Source: Pseudaeromonas paramecii (lineage in GTDB: Bacteria; Pseudomonadota; Gammaproteobacteria; Enterobacterales; Aeromonadaceae). Taken from it: a stretch of 64,000 bases of DNA. Of the stretch, positions 50,703-59,360 are shown piece by piece. The notes under the pieces are model-generated. The model was given only the letters and a program-made list of their open reading frames with translations. It was not told the DNA's origin and did no database searches. The DNA lies in contig NZ_BAABFC010000009.1 of the NCBI RefSeq assembly GCF_039540575.1, positions 248,001-312,000 of the forward strand, read 5' to 3'. Position 1 is the first letter of the stretch. The number at the start of each line of letters is the position of its first letter. The translations under genes and the position numbers were made by a program.

Positions 50703-52697
50703 TTAAAACTGGGTGTTGAAACTGGCGTAGTAGCGCCGCCCTTCCAGATTGAAATCGGTGGAAGCAGTGGCCTCTATGGTCTTGTCGGTCAGGTTCAGCA
50801 CACCGAAGCCCAGCTTGGTGCTGGGGGTGACCTGATAGTTGGCACCCAGGTCGAAGGTGGTGTAACCGCCGTTCTTCACCATGTTCTTGCCCGTGGTGGG
50901 CACAGAGGTGTACTGGGAACCTGTGTAACTGACCCCGACGAAGCTCTTGAGGGTGTCGCTGGTGGCCCAGTTCACGGTGGCATTGGCTTCGTGTTCCGGC
51001 CGGTAAACGAGCGGCAGATCGTAGTCGTAGCTCTTGTTGGTGGCATCCAGGTAGGTGTAGCTGGCGTTCATGTCCCAACGCGCACTAAAGCGGTAGCGAC
51101 CGGTCAGCTCCACCCCCTTGGTCTCGACACTGGAGACGTTCTGATATTCAAAGATGGGCCGGCCATCGGGCAGGAAGCCGACGAAGTTGTCGTAAGACGG
51201 TGCCAGGCTCACGTCCTTGGTGCGGCTGGTGATATCAATCATGTCTTTGATATCGTTGTAGAACAGGGTAATGCCGCCCCCCCAGTTGCTGTAATCCGCC
51301 AGCAGGCCCAGCTCATAGCTGTTGGAGGTTTCCGGTTTGAGATCGGGATTGCCGATGATCCAGCAGCCGGCGGTGGCACTGCCGCAGGAGGCGGAGCCCC
51401 AGTTCGGGCTATTCTGCAACAGGGTCGGCGCCTTGAAGGCCTGACCCCAACCGCCCTTCATGACCCAATGATCATCCACCAGCCAGTTGAGGTAGGCCCG
51501 CGGGCTCAGGTGGCTGCCGAAGTTCTCGTGCTTATCCAGCCGGGTTCCCAGGGTGAGGATAAGGTCGTCCCGCAGGCCGATGCCATCCTCGGCAAACAGG
51601 GCGAACTGGGTGACGGACTCGCTGCCCACATTGCCGTAATTGTCTGAACCCGGCAGACCGACAAAGCTGCTGTCGTCATCCAGTGACTGGTAACGCCACT
51701 CACCGCCTAGGGTCAGCAGTTGGTTGGCGACATCCAAGGGCAGATCGACGCTGCCGTTGAACAGCAGATTCTGTGCCTTGTTGGGGTTGATCTTGCCGCT
51801 GACGTTACCCACCTTGTTCTTGGTCTGATCCGCCTGCACGCTGAACTTGCTGTCACCGAAGCCCCACTGACCATCGTGACGGATCTCGCCGGCCACCCGC
51901 TCCAGCTGCTGGAAGTCGTGATAGCGGTCGCTGTAATCCAGGGTGGTGGTAACGCGCTGGTTGGGGGCCGCCTGCCAGCTCAGCTTGCTGCCCACCGACT
52001 TGTCGCGCATGGCATCCAGGCCATCCACGCCGGAGGCATTGATGTCATCATCATCGGCCTCGCGCTCGGCCAGGCTGCCGTAAAGGGCCAGGCCGACGGT
52101 ATCACTGACCTTGCCGGCGGTGTAGAAGCTGCCCTGCCCGGCATCCCCTGACTTGCGGTTTTCCGAGAAGGTGGTGTTGCCCTGCAGGCTGGTGTGCCAT
52201 TCATCCGGCACCGCCTTGGTGATGATGTTGATCACCCCGCCCATGGCATCGGAGCCGTACAGTGAAGACATGGGGCCCCGCACCACTTCAATCCGCTCGA
52301 TGGCTTCGAGCGGGATCCAGCCGGTATCGAAGTCGTTGCCGCGGAACACGCCCGTGGTGGAGTCGATGCGGCGGCCATCCACCATCATCAGCACATAGGC
52401 GCTGTCCAGGCCCCGCATGACGAGGGTGTCGCGGTTGCCGCTGCGCTTGACGGACAGGCCCGCCTCTTTCTTCAGCACCTCGGTCAAATCACGCACCGGC
52501 TCCTTGGCCAGCTGTTCGCTGGTGATGACGGAGACGGTGGCCGGCGCCGTGGCCAGGGTTTGCTCGGTATTGGAGGCAGTCACCACCACGGAGGCCAGTT
52601 CGGAAGCAGTGTCGTCGTCGGCCAGGGCGGGCGCCCCGTAGATCAGGCCCAGCAGCACGGCGGCCACCGGGGTCATTGAGGGTTGTTGGATCCGCAT
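50703..52697 (-). CDS. TonB-dependent receptor, CirA/IrgA-like
   Basis: Outer-membrane gated channel for ferric catecholates or similar. From ATG 52697 (AAGGAT upstream) it has 664 residues: signal peptide (to about 26), TonB box-like SVVVTAS, plug domain (about 45-165, with VLMMVDGRRID and RIEVVRGPMSSLYGSDAMGG), a 22-strand barrel and a C-terminal Phe. The longer frame to 52775 crosses the Fur box and is rejected. The plug most resembles CirA/IrgA; the ligand is unproven. Last gene of the iron module on this strand. Confidence 0.9.
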   Translation of the reverse strand: MRIQQPSMTPVAAVLLGLIYGAPALADDDTASELASVVVTASNTEQTLATAPATVSVITSEQLAKEPVRDLTEVLKKEAGLSVKRSGNRDTLVMRGLDSAYVLMMVDGRRIDSTTGVFRGNDFDTGWIPLEAIERIEVVRGPMSSLYGSDAMGGVINIITKAVPDEWHTSLQGNTTFSENRKSGDAGQGSFYTAGKVSDTVGLALYGSLAEREADDDDINASGVDGLDAMRDKSVGSKLSWQAAPNQRVTTTLDYSDRYHDFQQLERVAGEIRHDGQWGFGDSKFSVQADQTKNKVGNVSGKINPNKAQNLLFNGSVDLPLDVANQLLTLGGEWRYQSLDDDSSFVGLPGSDNYGNVGSESVTQFALFAEDGIGLRDDLILTLGTRLDKHENFGSHLSPRAYLNWLVDDHWVMKGGWGQAFKAPTLLQNSPNWGSASCGSATAGCWIIGNPDLKPETSNSYELGLLADYSNWGGGITLFYNDIKDMIDITSRTKDVSLAPSYDNFVGFLPDGRPIFEYQNVSSVETKGVELTGRYRFSARWDMNASYTYLDATNKSYDYDLPLVYRPEHEANATVNWATSDTLKSFVGVSYTGSQYTSVPTTGKNMVKNGGYTTFDLGANYQVTPSTKLGFGVLNLTDKTIEATASTDFNLEGRRYYASFNTQF

Positions 52698-52718
52698 GGT
52701 TAAAATCCTTTTATTGTT

Positions 52719-52737
52719 AATGATATTGGTTATCATT
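52719..52737 (-). promoter_or_regulatory. Fur box before the TonB receptor gene
   Basis: AATGATATTGGTTATCATT, an almost perfect 19-base inverted repeat of the GATAAT type, 22 bases upstream of the receptor start. A weaker GTGATTATCAC element lies at about 52783-52793. Confidence 0.75.
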
Positions 52738-52795
52738 ATTGATTTTAACCAGAAGCGGCGCTCGAAACAATCCATTTGCGAGTGATTATCACTTA

Positions 52796-53575
52796 CTATT
52801 GATCCAGAGTCGCGCCCCCATCCACCCGTAGATCATGCAAGGTGATCTGTGCCGCCTGCTCAGACAGCAAGAACAGCACAGCATCCGCGACCTGTGCAGG
52901 CTGGCACAGACGACCCAAGGGGATGCCGAGGCGATAATCCGCCAGGGAGCCCTCAATCACGCGGGCCGGACCTGACTCATCCTGCCAGAGCTGACGCTGC
53001 ATCCGGGTATCCGTAGACCCCGGCGACACCAGATTGCAACGCACCCCCTGGCCCGCCAACTCCAGCCCCAGGGTGCGCATCCAGGAGAGCGTGGCCGCCT
53101 TGCTGGCGCCATATGCCGCCATCTGCACCCTGGGTGTCCGCCCGGCGTTCGACCCCACCGTCACTATGGCGCCGCCGCCGCGGGCCGCCATCCTGCCACC
53201 CACCGCCTGGGAGTGGAAAAATGGCCCATGGGTGTTCACGGCAAAGCTGTGTAGCCACTGCTCCGGGGTCAGCGACAAGGCCGGCGCCATAGCCAGCACC
53301 CCGGCCACGTTCACCAAGTAATCGATGGGGCCCCAACAGGCCTCCAATTCCGCCACCCGAGGAGCCAACTCCGGCCACTGCGCCATATCGACCTCGGCCA
53401 CCTGCAAGCCTGCCCCGGCATGCCGTTCGCTGAGTCCATCCAAGGCGCTTTTATCCCGATCCCAGACCATGACCTGTCGCCCTTCGGCCAGCAGCGCCGT
53501 CACCACGGCCTCCCCTATGCCTTGCGCGCCACCCGTCACCAGCACCCGTTCGCCACGCCATTGCCAGCGGTTCAT
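52796..53575 (-). CDS. entA: EntA-like 2,3-dihydro-2,3-dihydroxybenzoate dehydrogenase
   Basis: Short-chain dehydrogenase that yields 2,3-dihydroxybenzoate, the catechol of enterobactin-type siderophores. 259 residues with TGGAQGIG, the active-site AYGASKAA and a C-terminal part (GVRCNLVSPGSTDTRMQRQL ... LGIPLG ... LRVDGGATL) that closely follows E. coli EntA. It is translationally coupled (four-base overlap) to the ABC ATPase gene. No entB, C, E or F is in the window. Confidence 0.85.
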   Translation of the reverse strand: MNRWQWRGERVLVTGGAQGIGEAVVTALLAEGRQVMVWDRDKSALDGLSERHAGAGLQVAEVDMAQWPELAPRVAELEACWGPIDYLVNVAGVLAMAPALSLTPEQWLHSFAVNTHGPFFHSQAVGGRMAARGGGAIVTVGSNAGRTPRVQMAAYGASKAATLSWMRTLGLELAGQGVRCNLVSPGSTDTRMQRQLWQDESGPARVIEGSLADYRLGIPLGRLCQPAQVADAVLFLLSEQAAQITLHDLRVDGGATLDQ

Positions 53576-54363
53576 ACCCGGATCTCCGACCGTTGCCCCA
53601 GCACAGGCACCACCACGGGTGAGCCATCCCCCGGCGCAGTCAAGATCTGGGCCTGCACGTCATACAGGGCCGCCACCCGCTCGGGGGTCAGCACCGCCGC
53701 CGGCTTACCCGCCGCCACCAGTTGACCGTCCCGCATGGCCACCAGCACATCGGCATAGCGGGCGGCCGCCATCAAGTCGTGCAGCACCATGATGATGGCC
53801 CGCCCCTGACGGCTGAGGCGGTGCACCAGCTCCATCACCTCCAGCTGATGCCCCAGATCCAGCATGCTCACCGGTTCATCCAGCAGCAGCAGATCCGCCT
53901 GCTGGGCCAGGGCCAGGGCCAGCCAGGCCCGCTGCCGCTGTCCACCGGAGATGGCCTCCAGCCGCCGATCCGCCAGCTCAGAGAGATCCGTGTCGGCCAG
54001 GGCCTGCTCCACCGCCGCCTCGTCCACCGCCGACCACTGGCGAAACAAGCCCTGGTGAGGATGACGGCCATAGGCCACCAGATCCCGCACCCTGAGTCCA
54101 TCGGGCGCCAGCGGGCTCTGTGGCAGGTAGGCGATGCGCCGGGCCAGGGCCCGGGGGCTGAAATCGGTCAGGGGGGTGCCATCGAGCCGGATCTCGCCTT
54201 GCTGGGGCGGTAACTGGCCCGCCAGGGACTTGAGCAGGGTGGACTTGCCGCAGCCATTGGGACCTATGAGGATCATCAACTGGCCGGCGGACAGACTCAG
54301 GGATAGGCGTTTTACGATGAGCCTGTCATAGCCCAGTTGCAGTTCAGACACCTCAAGTTGCAT
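53572..54363 (-). CDS. Iron-siderophore ABC transporter ATPase
   Basis: FepC/FhuC-type ATPase, 263 residues: Walker A GPNGCGKST (about 33-41), signature ISGGQRQRAW, Walker B LLLLDEP, H-loop VLHDL. After Walker B it reads VSMLDLGHQ where most members have 'TSxLDxxHQ'. Three bases after the permease gene and overlapping the entA start by four. Confidence 0.94.
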   Translation of the reverse strand: MQLEVSELQLGYDRLIVKRLSLSLSAGQLMILIGPNGCGKSTLLKSLAGQLPPQQGEIRLDGTPLTDFSPRALARRIAYLPQSPLAPDGLRVRDLVAYGRHPHQGLFRQWSAVDEAAVEQALADTDLSELADRRLEAISGGQRQRAWLALALAQQADLLLLDEPVSMLDLGHQLEVMELVHRLSRQGRAIIMVLHDLMAAARYADVLVAMRDGQLVAAGKPAAVLTPERVAALYDVQAQILTAPGDGSPVVVPVLGQRSEIRV

Positions 54364-54366
54364 GAC

Positions 54367-55410
54367 TTACTCCTTGTCGGGGGGCGCCTGCCAGAGCAGC
54401 CACAGCAAGAAGGGCCCCCCCAGCAGGGTACAGATAACACCAACCGGCAGCTCACCCTGGGGCAGTATCACCCGCCCCAGGGTATCGGCCAGCATGACGG
54501 TGGCACCGCCCAGCAGGGCGCTGCGCACCAGGGGCAGTCGGGTGCCCGGCGCCAGGCGCTGCAGGATCACCGGTGCCATCAGAGCCACGAAGGCGATGGG
54601 CCCCGCCAGGGCGGTGGCCAGGCCTGCCGAGGCCGCCGCCAGCAGCAGGGCCAGCCAGCGCAACGGCAGCAGGCGCACCCCCAGGCTGCGAGCCAGGGCC
54701 GGCTCAAACCGCAGCAGGGTCAGGGGCTGCCCCAGCCAGCGCGCCAGGGGCAATAAGACAGCCAGCCCCAGGGACACCTGCTGTACCGCCGACCAATCCC
54801 GGCCCAGCAGGCTGCCCAGGCTCCAGGTGTAGACGCTGGCCGCCTGATGCAGGGGCAGCTGGGTTATCACCATCTCGCCGGCGGCCCGCAGGGCGATCCC
54901 CAGCCCCAGCCCCATCAGCACCAGGCGATGCCCCTGCAAGCCCCGACCACACAGCAGCAACAGCAACAGCAGGGTCACACTGGCCCCCAACCCGGCCAGC
55001 AGAGCCCCCCCCAACAAGGGGGAATTGCCCAGCCAGAGCCCCGCCAGCACCGCCAGCAGGGCGCCGTGATTGATACCCAGCAGATCCGGGGTGGCCAGCG
55101 GATTGCGGGCCACCGCCTGCAGCAATGAGCCCGCCAGGGCCAGCACGGCGCCAACCCCCAACCCGGTCAAGAGCCGCGGCAGGCGGATGTCCCACACCAG
55201 CAGACGCAACCAGGGCGGCGCCTCGCCACGCCACAGGCTCAGCAGATCCGCCGGCGCCAGCCAGGTATCCCCGGCCATCAGGCACAATCCCAGCAGCAGC
55301 AACAACAGGCTGCCTCCCGCCAGTGCCCACAACATGGCGCCCAGGGGCAGACGCAGACTCATGCCCCCCTGTCGCCAGACAAGTCCGGCGGTGCGACTCT
55401 GATACCACAT
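54367..55410 (-). CDS. FecCD-type siderophore permease (FepG-like)
   Basis: 347 residues with about ten hydrophobic segments and the family motifs RLPRLLTGLGVGAVLALAGS, LLQAVARNPLATPDLLGINH and GPIAFVALMAP. ATG 55410 has AAGGA seven bases upstream. Pairs with the adjoining FepD-like permease to form the heterodimeric channel. Confidence 0.93.
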   Translation of the reverse strand: MWYQSRTAGLVWRQGGMSLRLPLGAMLWALAGGSLLLLLLGLCLMAGDTWLAPADLLSLWRGEAPPWLRLLVWDIRLPRLLTGLGVGAVLALAGSLLQAVARNPLATPDLLGINHGALLAVLAGLWLGNSPLLGGALLAGLGASVTLLLLLLLCGRGLQGHRLVLMGLGLGIALRAAGEMVITQLPLHQAASVYTWSLGSLLGRDWSAVQQVSLGLAVLLPLARWLGQPLTLLRFEPALARSLGVRLLPLRWLALLLAAASAGLATALAGPIAFVALMAPVILQRLAPGTRLPLVRSALLGGATVMLADTLGRVILPQGELPVGVICTLLGGPFLLWLLWQAPPDKE

Positions 55411-55437
55411 GGAAAATCCTTAATGTCTGAGGCCGAG

Positions 55438-56469
55438 CTACCAGTGCAGCCGGGCGCGCCACACCAGGGCGATGAGCACAGGGGCCCCCTGCAGGGCCAG
55501 CAGTAGGCTCACCGGCAGATCGTAGGGCCGCAGCACCAGGCGGGCGGCGATGTCCGCCGCCAGCAGCAGCAGGCCACCAAACCAGGCACTCAGGGCCAAA
55601 CGGGGTAACAGGCGCGGCCCCAGCAGGGCATTGGCGCACAGGGCCCCCAGCAAACCGATGAGCAGCAAGGGGCCGGCCACCGCCACGGCACTGCCGGCCA
55701 GCCAAGCCACCAGGGCGCTGACCAGCAGCCGGATAACGCCAGGTCGATAGCCCAGGGCGCGGGCACTCTCCTGGCCCAGCTGCAGGGCGCAGAGCGGTCG
55801 GGCCAGGGCCCAGGCCAGCAGGCCACCGATGAGGGCAAAGCCGGCCAGCCAGATCACCATGGGACAGCGGATCCCCACCAGCGACCCTAGTACCCAGAAG
55901 CGGTACTGGTCATAGGCATTCTGATCGAACAGCAAGAGCACAGAGGTGATGCCCTGGAAGGTGGCGGAGAGGGCCGCGCCGGCCAGGATGAGGCGCAGGG
56001 GCGAGGCCCGGGGGCCAGCCCGGCGCAAGAGCAGCAGTATGCAAGCGTTGCCCAGCAGGGCACCGGCCATGGCCCAGGGGAAATAATCCAACGGCAGCAC
56101 TATCTGGCCGCAGAACAGCCCCAGCACCACCCCCAGGGCCGCTCCGCCGTTGATGCCCAACAGGCCGGTTTCCGCCAATGGATTGCGGGTGGCGGTCTGC
56201 AGCAGGGTGGCCGCCAGCCCCAGCAGGGCGCCGATAAACCAGGCTCCCAGGGTGCGGGGCCAGCGCAACTGGCTCATCACCAGCTGCAGATCCTCCGGCA
56301 CAGGTCGGCCCAGCAATCCGTCCAGCGCCTGTGCCATAGTCCACTCCCCCGCACCACACAGCAGCGACAGCAACATCAGGCTGGCAGGGGCCAGCACGAG
56401 AGCGCCGGTCAGCAGCCAGGGCCTCCCGGCAAACGACGCCGTACTCGGCCAGCACAACGCCTGACTCAT
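55438..56469 (-). CDS. FecCD-type siderophore permease (FepD-like)
   Basis: 343 residues, about ten hydrophobic segments, with RWPRTLGAWFIGALLGLAAT and LLQTATRNPLAETGLLGING. Its ATG overlaps the binding-protein gene's stop by four bases. Assigned as partner of the FepG-like permease by order and family. Confidence 0.93.
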   Translation of the reverse strand: MSQALCWPSTASFAGRPWLLTGALVLAPASLMLLSLLCGAGEWTMAQALDGLLGRPVPEDLQLVMSQLRWPRTLGAWFIGALLGLAATLLQTATRNPLAETGLLGINGGAALGVVLGLFCGQIVLPLDYFPWAMAGALLGNACILLLLRRAGPRASPLRLILAGAALSATFQGITSVLLLFDQNAYDQYRFWVLGSLVGIRCPMVIWLAGFALIGGLLAWALARPLCALQLGQESARALGYRPGVIRLLVSALVAWLAGSAVAVAGPLLLIGLLGALCANALLGPRLLPRLALSAWFGGLLLLAADIAARLVLRPYDLPVSLLLALQGAPVLIALVWRARLHW

Positions 56470-57428
56470 GGCGCCGCGCCATCCAGGGCCGCCGCCAGAT
56501 CCTGCTGTACGCCGAGGGCCGCCAACGGGCCACCGTTACTGGTCCACATGGAGCCGTCCATCAGCACCAGATGACCTGCCTGCACCGCCTTAAGGCGGGC
56601 AAACAGCGGCTGGCTCGCCAGCTGATCCAGGGTCTGGGCCTGCTGCCCCTTGGGATCCAGTACCCCCATGAACAGCCAGTCGCCATCCAGGCTGGAGAGG
56701 GCCTCCAGGCTCAGGGGCGGCGAATGCTTGACCCCCGGCACCTGCTGGGCAACAGGTCGGCTGAGACCGGCATCCCGCGCCACCAGGCTGGCGAAGCTGT
56801 CGGCCTGCATGAAACCGGGCCCCTTGGGATCCCAGCGCACTATGCTGATCTGCCGATCAGCGCGATCTGCCCAGCGGGCCTGCAAGGCGCCAGCCCGGGC
56901 CTGATACTCTGCCAGGAAGGCCTGGGCTGTCTCCTCCCGGCCCAGCCAACCGGCCAGGCGGCTGAACACCGTCTTCCAGGGCTCTTCAGGCTTGGCAATG
57001 AACAGGGTCGGTGCCACCTGGGATAGCTGCGCCAGGACCCGCGGATCCAGCACGCTGCTGGTGAGGATCAGATCCGGGCGTACCTGAATGAGCTTATCCA
57101 GCGAGGGCTGGCTGAACAGGCCCACCAGGGGCAGGCTGCTCACCGGCTGGCCATCGGGCAACCGCTGGCTCTGCAGGTAGTGGGCCACACCCAGCTGGCC
57201 GCGACCGGCGGTGGTGGCCACCGGCTGGATCCCCAACGCCAGCAGACAATCCAGATCCAGCTCCCCCAGGGCCACGATGCGCTGGGGCTGGGCCGGCAGG
57301 CTGACGCTGCGCCCCAGGGCATCGGTGACCTGGATCAACTCGGCGGCATGCAGGCGGCTCTGGCAGGCATGGGCCAGCAGCACACCGAGCATCAGCGTCA
57401 GAACACTGACCTTTCGCCACTTATTCAT
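56466..57428 (-). CDS. Iron-siderophore periplasmic binding protein
   Basis: FepB/FecB-type class III binding protein, 320 residues from the second ATG (57428), chosen because GGAG is seven bases before it but only one base before the ATG at 57434. Signal peptide about 1-28; two lobes with PQRIVALGELDLDCLLALGI and RPDLILTSSVLD. A Cys in the signal region (AHACQS) is not a canonical lipobox. Confidence 0.9.
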   Translation of the reverse strand: MNKWRKVSVLTLMLGVLLAHACQSRLHAAELIQVTDALGRSVSLPAQPQRIVALGELDLDCLLALGIQPVATTAGRGQLGVAHYLQSQRLPDGQPVSSLPLVGLFSQPSLDKLIQVRPDLILTSSVLDPRVLAQLSQVAPTLFIAKPEEPWKTVFSRLAGWLGREETAQAFLAEYQARAGALQARWADRADRQISIVRWDPKGPGFMQADSFASLVARDAGLSRPVAQQVPGVKHSPPLSLEALSSLDGDWLFMGVLDPKGQQAQTLDQLASQPLFARLKAVQAGHLVLMDGSMWTSNGGPLAALGVQQDLAAALDGAAP

Positions 57429-57446
57429 AGACATTCTCCACCTGGT

Positions 57447-58271
57447 TCATACCGCATCCTCCGCCTGGGCGACATCCATCAGCCGATGCCGCTCGGCATG
57501 AAAGCCCTCTTCGCTGTAGGAGAGCTGCCAGAAGGGGATGGTATAGCTGTGGGGGCGGGTGATGAGCCCCAGCCCCTTGAGCTGACGCCTGGCCTGCTGC
57601 AAGGCACCGGCCTCCCCGGCCAGAGTGACGCACACCGGCTCAGTGGGCACCTCGGCCTGGGCCAGGGCCTGGCTCCAGCCCGACTGCGCCGGGCTGGTAT
57701 CCGTCAGCCAGTGCAACCGTATGCCAGGCGGCACCACCAGCGGCTGTCGATCCGCCTCACTGGGCACGCTGATCCAGGCCTCCCCGCGGGCGCTCTGCGG
57801 CAGCCGAGCCAGCAGGGCCGAGAGCATGGGCAGGGCACTGAGATCGCCCCCCAGCAGCTGATAACGCTCAGGGGCCAGCCAGGGCAGGGCCGGCCCGGGA
57901 ATGCCAAAACCCAGGCGAGCCCCAAGGGGAGCATGGGCCGCCCAGTTGGCCGCCGGCCCCGGTGCCGTGTGGCGCACAAAATCGATGGCCAGGCGCTGGC
58001 CGTCGAAGGCGGCAATGGTATAGGTGCGGACCCAGGGCTTGGCGGCGGGATCTGCCCAGCGCATGCCCTTGCCATCCCACTGCGGCAGTTGCGGCTCATC
58101 CTCCCCAGGTTGGGGGAACATCAGCTTGACATGGGCACCGGCGCAATCGGCCGGCAGCAGGGCCAGAGCCTCCCCCCGCAACCAGAGGCGGATGAAATGC
58201 GGGCCGAGGACCACGCGCTCGGCCAGCCAGAGGTGATGGCAGCGTGGGCCACCGGATGGAACTTGAGTCAT
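57447..58271 (-). CDS. Siderophore-interacting flavoprotein (ViuB-like)
   Basis: Cytoplasmic FAD/NAD(P)H ferric-siderophore reductase family that frees iron after uptake. From ATG 58271 (AGGAGG six bases upstream) it has 274 residues, with the FAD motif VRTYTIAAFD, the LLGGDLSALPMLSALL stretch, and a C-terminal SYTIPFWQLSYSEEGFH helix typical of SIPs. First gene of the transporter run, directly behind a Fur box. Confidence 0.9.
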   Translation of the reverse strand: MTQVPSGGPRCHHLWLAERVVLGPHFIRLWLRGEALALLPADCAGAHVKLMFPQPGEDEPQLPQWDGKGMRWADPAAKPWVRTYTIAAFDGQRLAIDFVRHTAPGPAANWAAHAPLGARLGFGIPGPALPWLAPERYQLLGGDLSALPMLSALLARLPQSARGEAWISVPSEADRQPLVVPPGIRLHWLTDTSPAQSGWSQALAQAEVPTEPVCVTLAGEAGALQQARRQLKGLGLITRPHSYTIPFWQLSYSEEGFHAERHRLMDVAQAEDAV

Positions 58272-58316
58272 TAAGGCCTCCTGAGACACGCCTGGGTGCC
58301 GTTGCACTTACACCTT

Positions 58317-58335
58317 AATGATAACGATTATCAGT
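58317..58335 (-). promoter_or_regulatory. Fur box before the siderophore-interacting protein gene
   Basis: AATGATAACGATTATCAGT, containing GATAAcGATTATC, 45 bases upstream of the start and abutting the end of the gene at 58331-59287. Makes the six-gene run (SIP to entA) an iron-repressed operon. Confidence 0.8.
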
Positions 58336-59287
58336 TATCTTGTATACCCAGACGTTGCAGCTGTTGCTGCAATGCCTGCCCGGCGTCGGTAGGCAACGCC
58401 CGGGCCCGCCGCCAGATCTCCCGGCACCAGGTGCCATCCGCCAACCAGTCGGTCGGCAGCTGCTGGCGGCGGGGCAAGTCGCCCAGATCCAGATAGCCGT
58501 CGGTCAATTCCCCCAGCCGCTGGTCGCTGGGCAGGCGCGGGTGCAGCAGGCCGAAGATCTGCTGTGCCAATGAGGTGCCCGCCAGATGACAGAGGCGAGG
58601 CCCCTGCCCTTGTGCCTGGCTTTCGGTCAGGGCGTGATTGAGCGCCGGATCCGCGGTGAAGTGCGGCCAGATAAAGTAGATCTGCTCCCCCAGCTGGCGC
58701 GCCAATCGCGCCCCTAGTGGATCCAAGATATGTTGGGCCAATTGAGGACTTGTTTCGCCACGCCTACGCAGGTGGAAGGCGCCGAACAGCAGCAGCGCCC
58801 GCCGCCCCGGCGCCAGCACCTGCCGCTGCACGCAGTGGTAGTAGTCGTCTTCACGCCGAGCCAGGGCCCGCTGCCAGGCTTGCGCCAGATCGGGGGCCTG
58901 CCAGTCAAAGGGCGCCTCGGCCAGACAGACCCGGATCCGCCGCCGGGCAGGCCGGGCCTGATTGAGCTGACGCAGACAGGCCAACAGTCGCAGGTAGGCC
59001 GGGTGGCTCCAGGTCAGGCCGAAGAGGGCATCCTGCAGCACGGCCCGCAGGGCGGCCTCGCTCACCGCCTCGCCGGCCAGGTAGGCATCCAGCACGGCCT
59101 GATGGCGGCCATTGCCAAACTCCACCACCAGGGTATCCAGCAGGTCGGCATGTCCGGGCGTTGCCAGCCAGTCGCACAGCCAGTCGTAGGGTTGGCCGGT
59201 CCAGTGCACCTCACCCAGGGCGACGATCTGGTGCTGGGCCAATCGAGCAGCCAGCGCCTCACCGGCCGGTTGCCAAGGCAGCATCAT
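58331..59287 (-). CDS. TIKI/ChaN/EreA-like superfamily protein, unknown function
   Basis: 318 residues without signal peptide or membrane segment. The N-terminal IVALGEVHWTGQPYDWL and LVVEFGNGRHQAVLDAYLAG segments, and LLLFGAFHLRRRGE later, place conserved Glu and His residues as in the ChaN/TIKI/erythromycin-esterase fold, where they bind metal or heme. Proteins like this are usually annotated as hypothetical. It lies between two Fur boxes, so an iron-linked role is plausible but inferred. Confidence 0.6.
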   Translation of the reverse strand: MMLPWQPAGEALAARLAQHQIVALGEVHWTGQPYDWLCDWLATPGHADLLDTLVVEFGNGRHQAVLDAYLAGEAVSEAALRAVLQDALFGLTWSHPAYLRLLACLRQLNQARPARRRIRVCLAEAPFDWQAPDLAQAWQRALARREDDYYHCVQRQVLAPGRRALLLFGAFHLRRRGETSPQLAQHILDPLGARLARQLGEQIYFIWPHFTADPALNHALTESQAQGQGPRLCHLAGTSLAQQIFGLLHPRLPSDQRLGELTDGYLDLGDLPRRQQLPTDWLADGTWCREIWRRARALPTDAGQALQQQLQRLGIQDN

Positions 59288-59304
59288 GTGGCTCTCATGA
59301 ATTT

Positions 59305-59323
59305 GATATTAATTCTCATTGGC
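59305..59323. promoter_or_regulatory. Fur-box-like site between the TIKI-like gene and the MFS gene
   Basis: GATATTAATTCTCATTGGC matches about 13 of 19 bases of the Fur consensus, in the 73-base divergent gap; it could serve both genes. Confidence 0.55.
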
Positions 59324-59360
59324 GATAGAGTGCCAAGCATTCGCGTCTAAGGCAATCATC

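Noticed and set aside
52783..52793. Second Fur box near the entA stop
   Set aside because: GTGATTATCAC is palindromic but too short, and lies at the end of entA away from a likely -35/-10.
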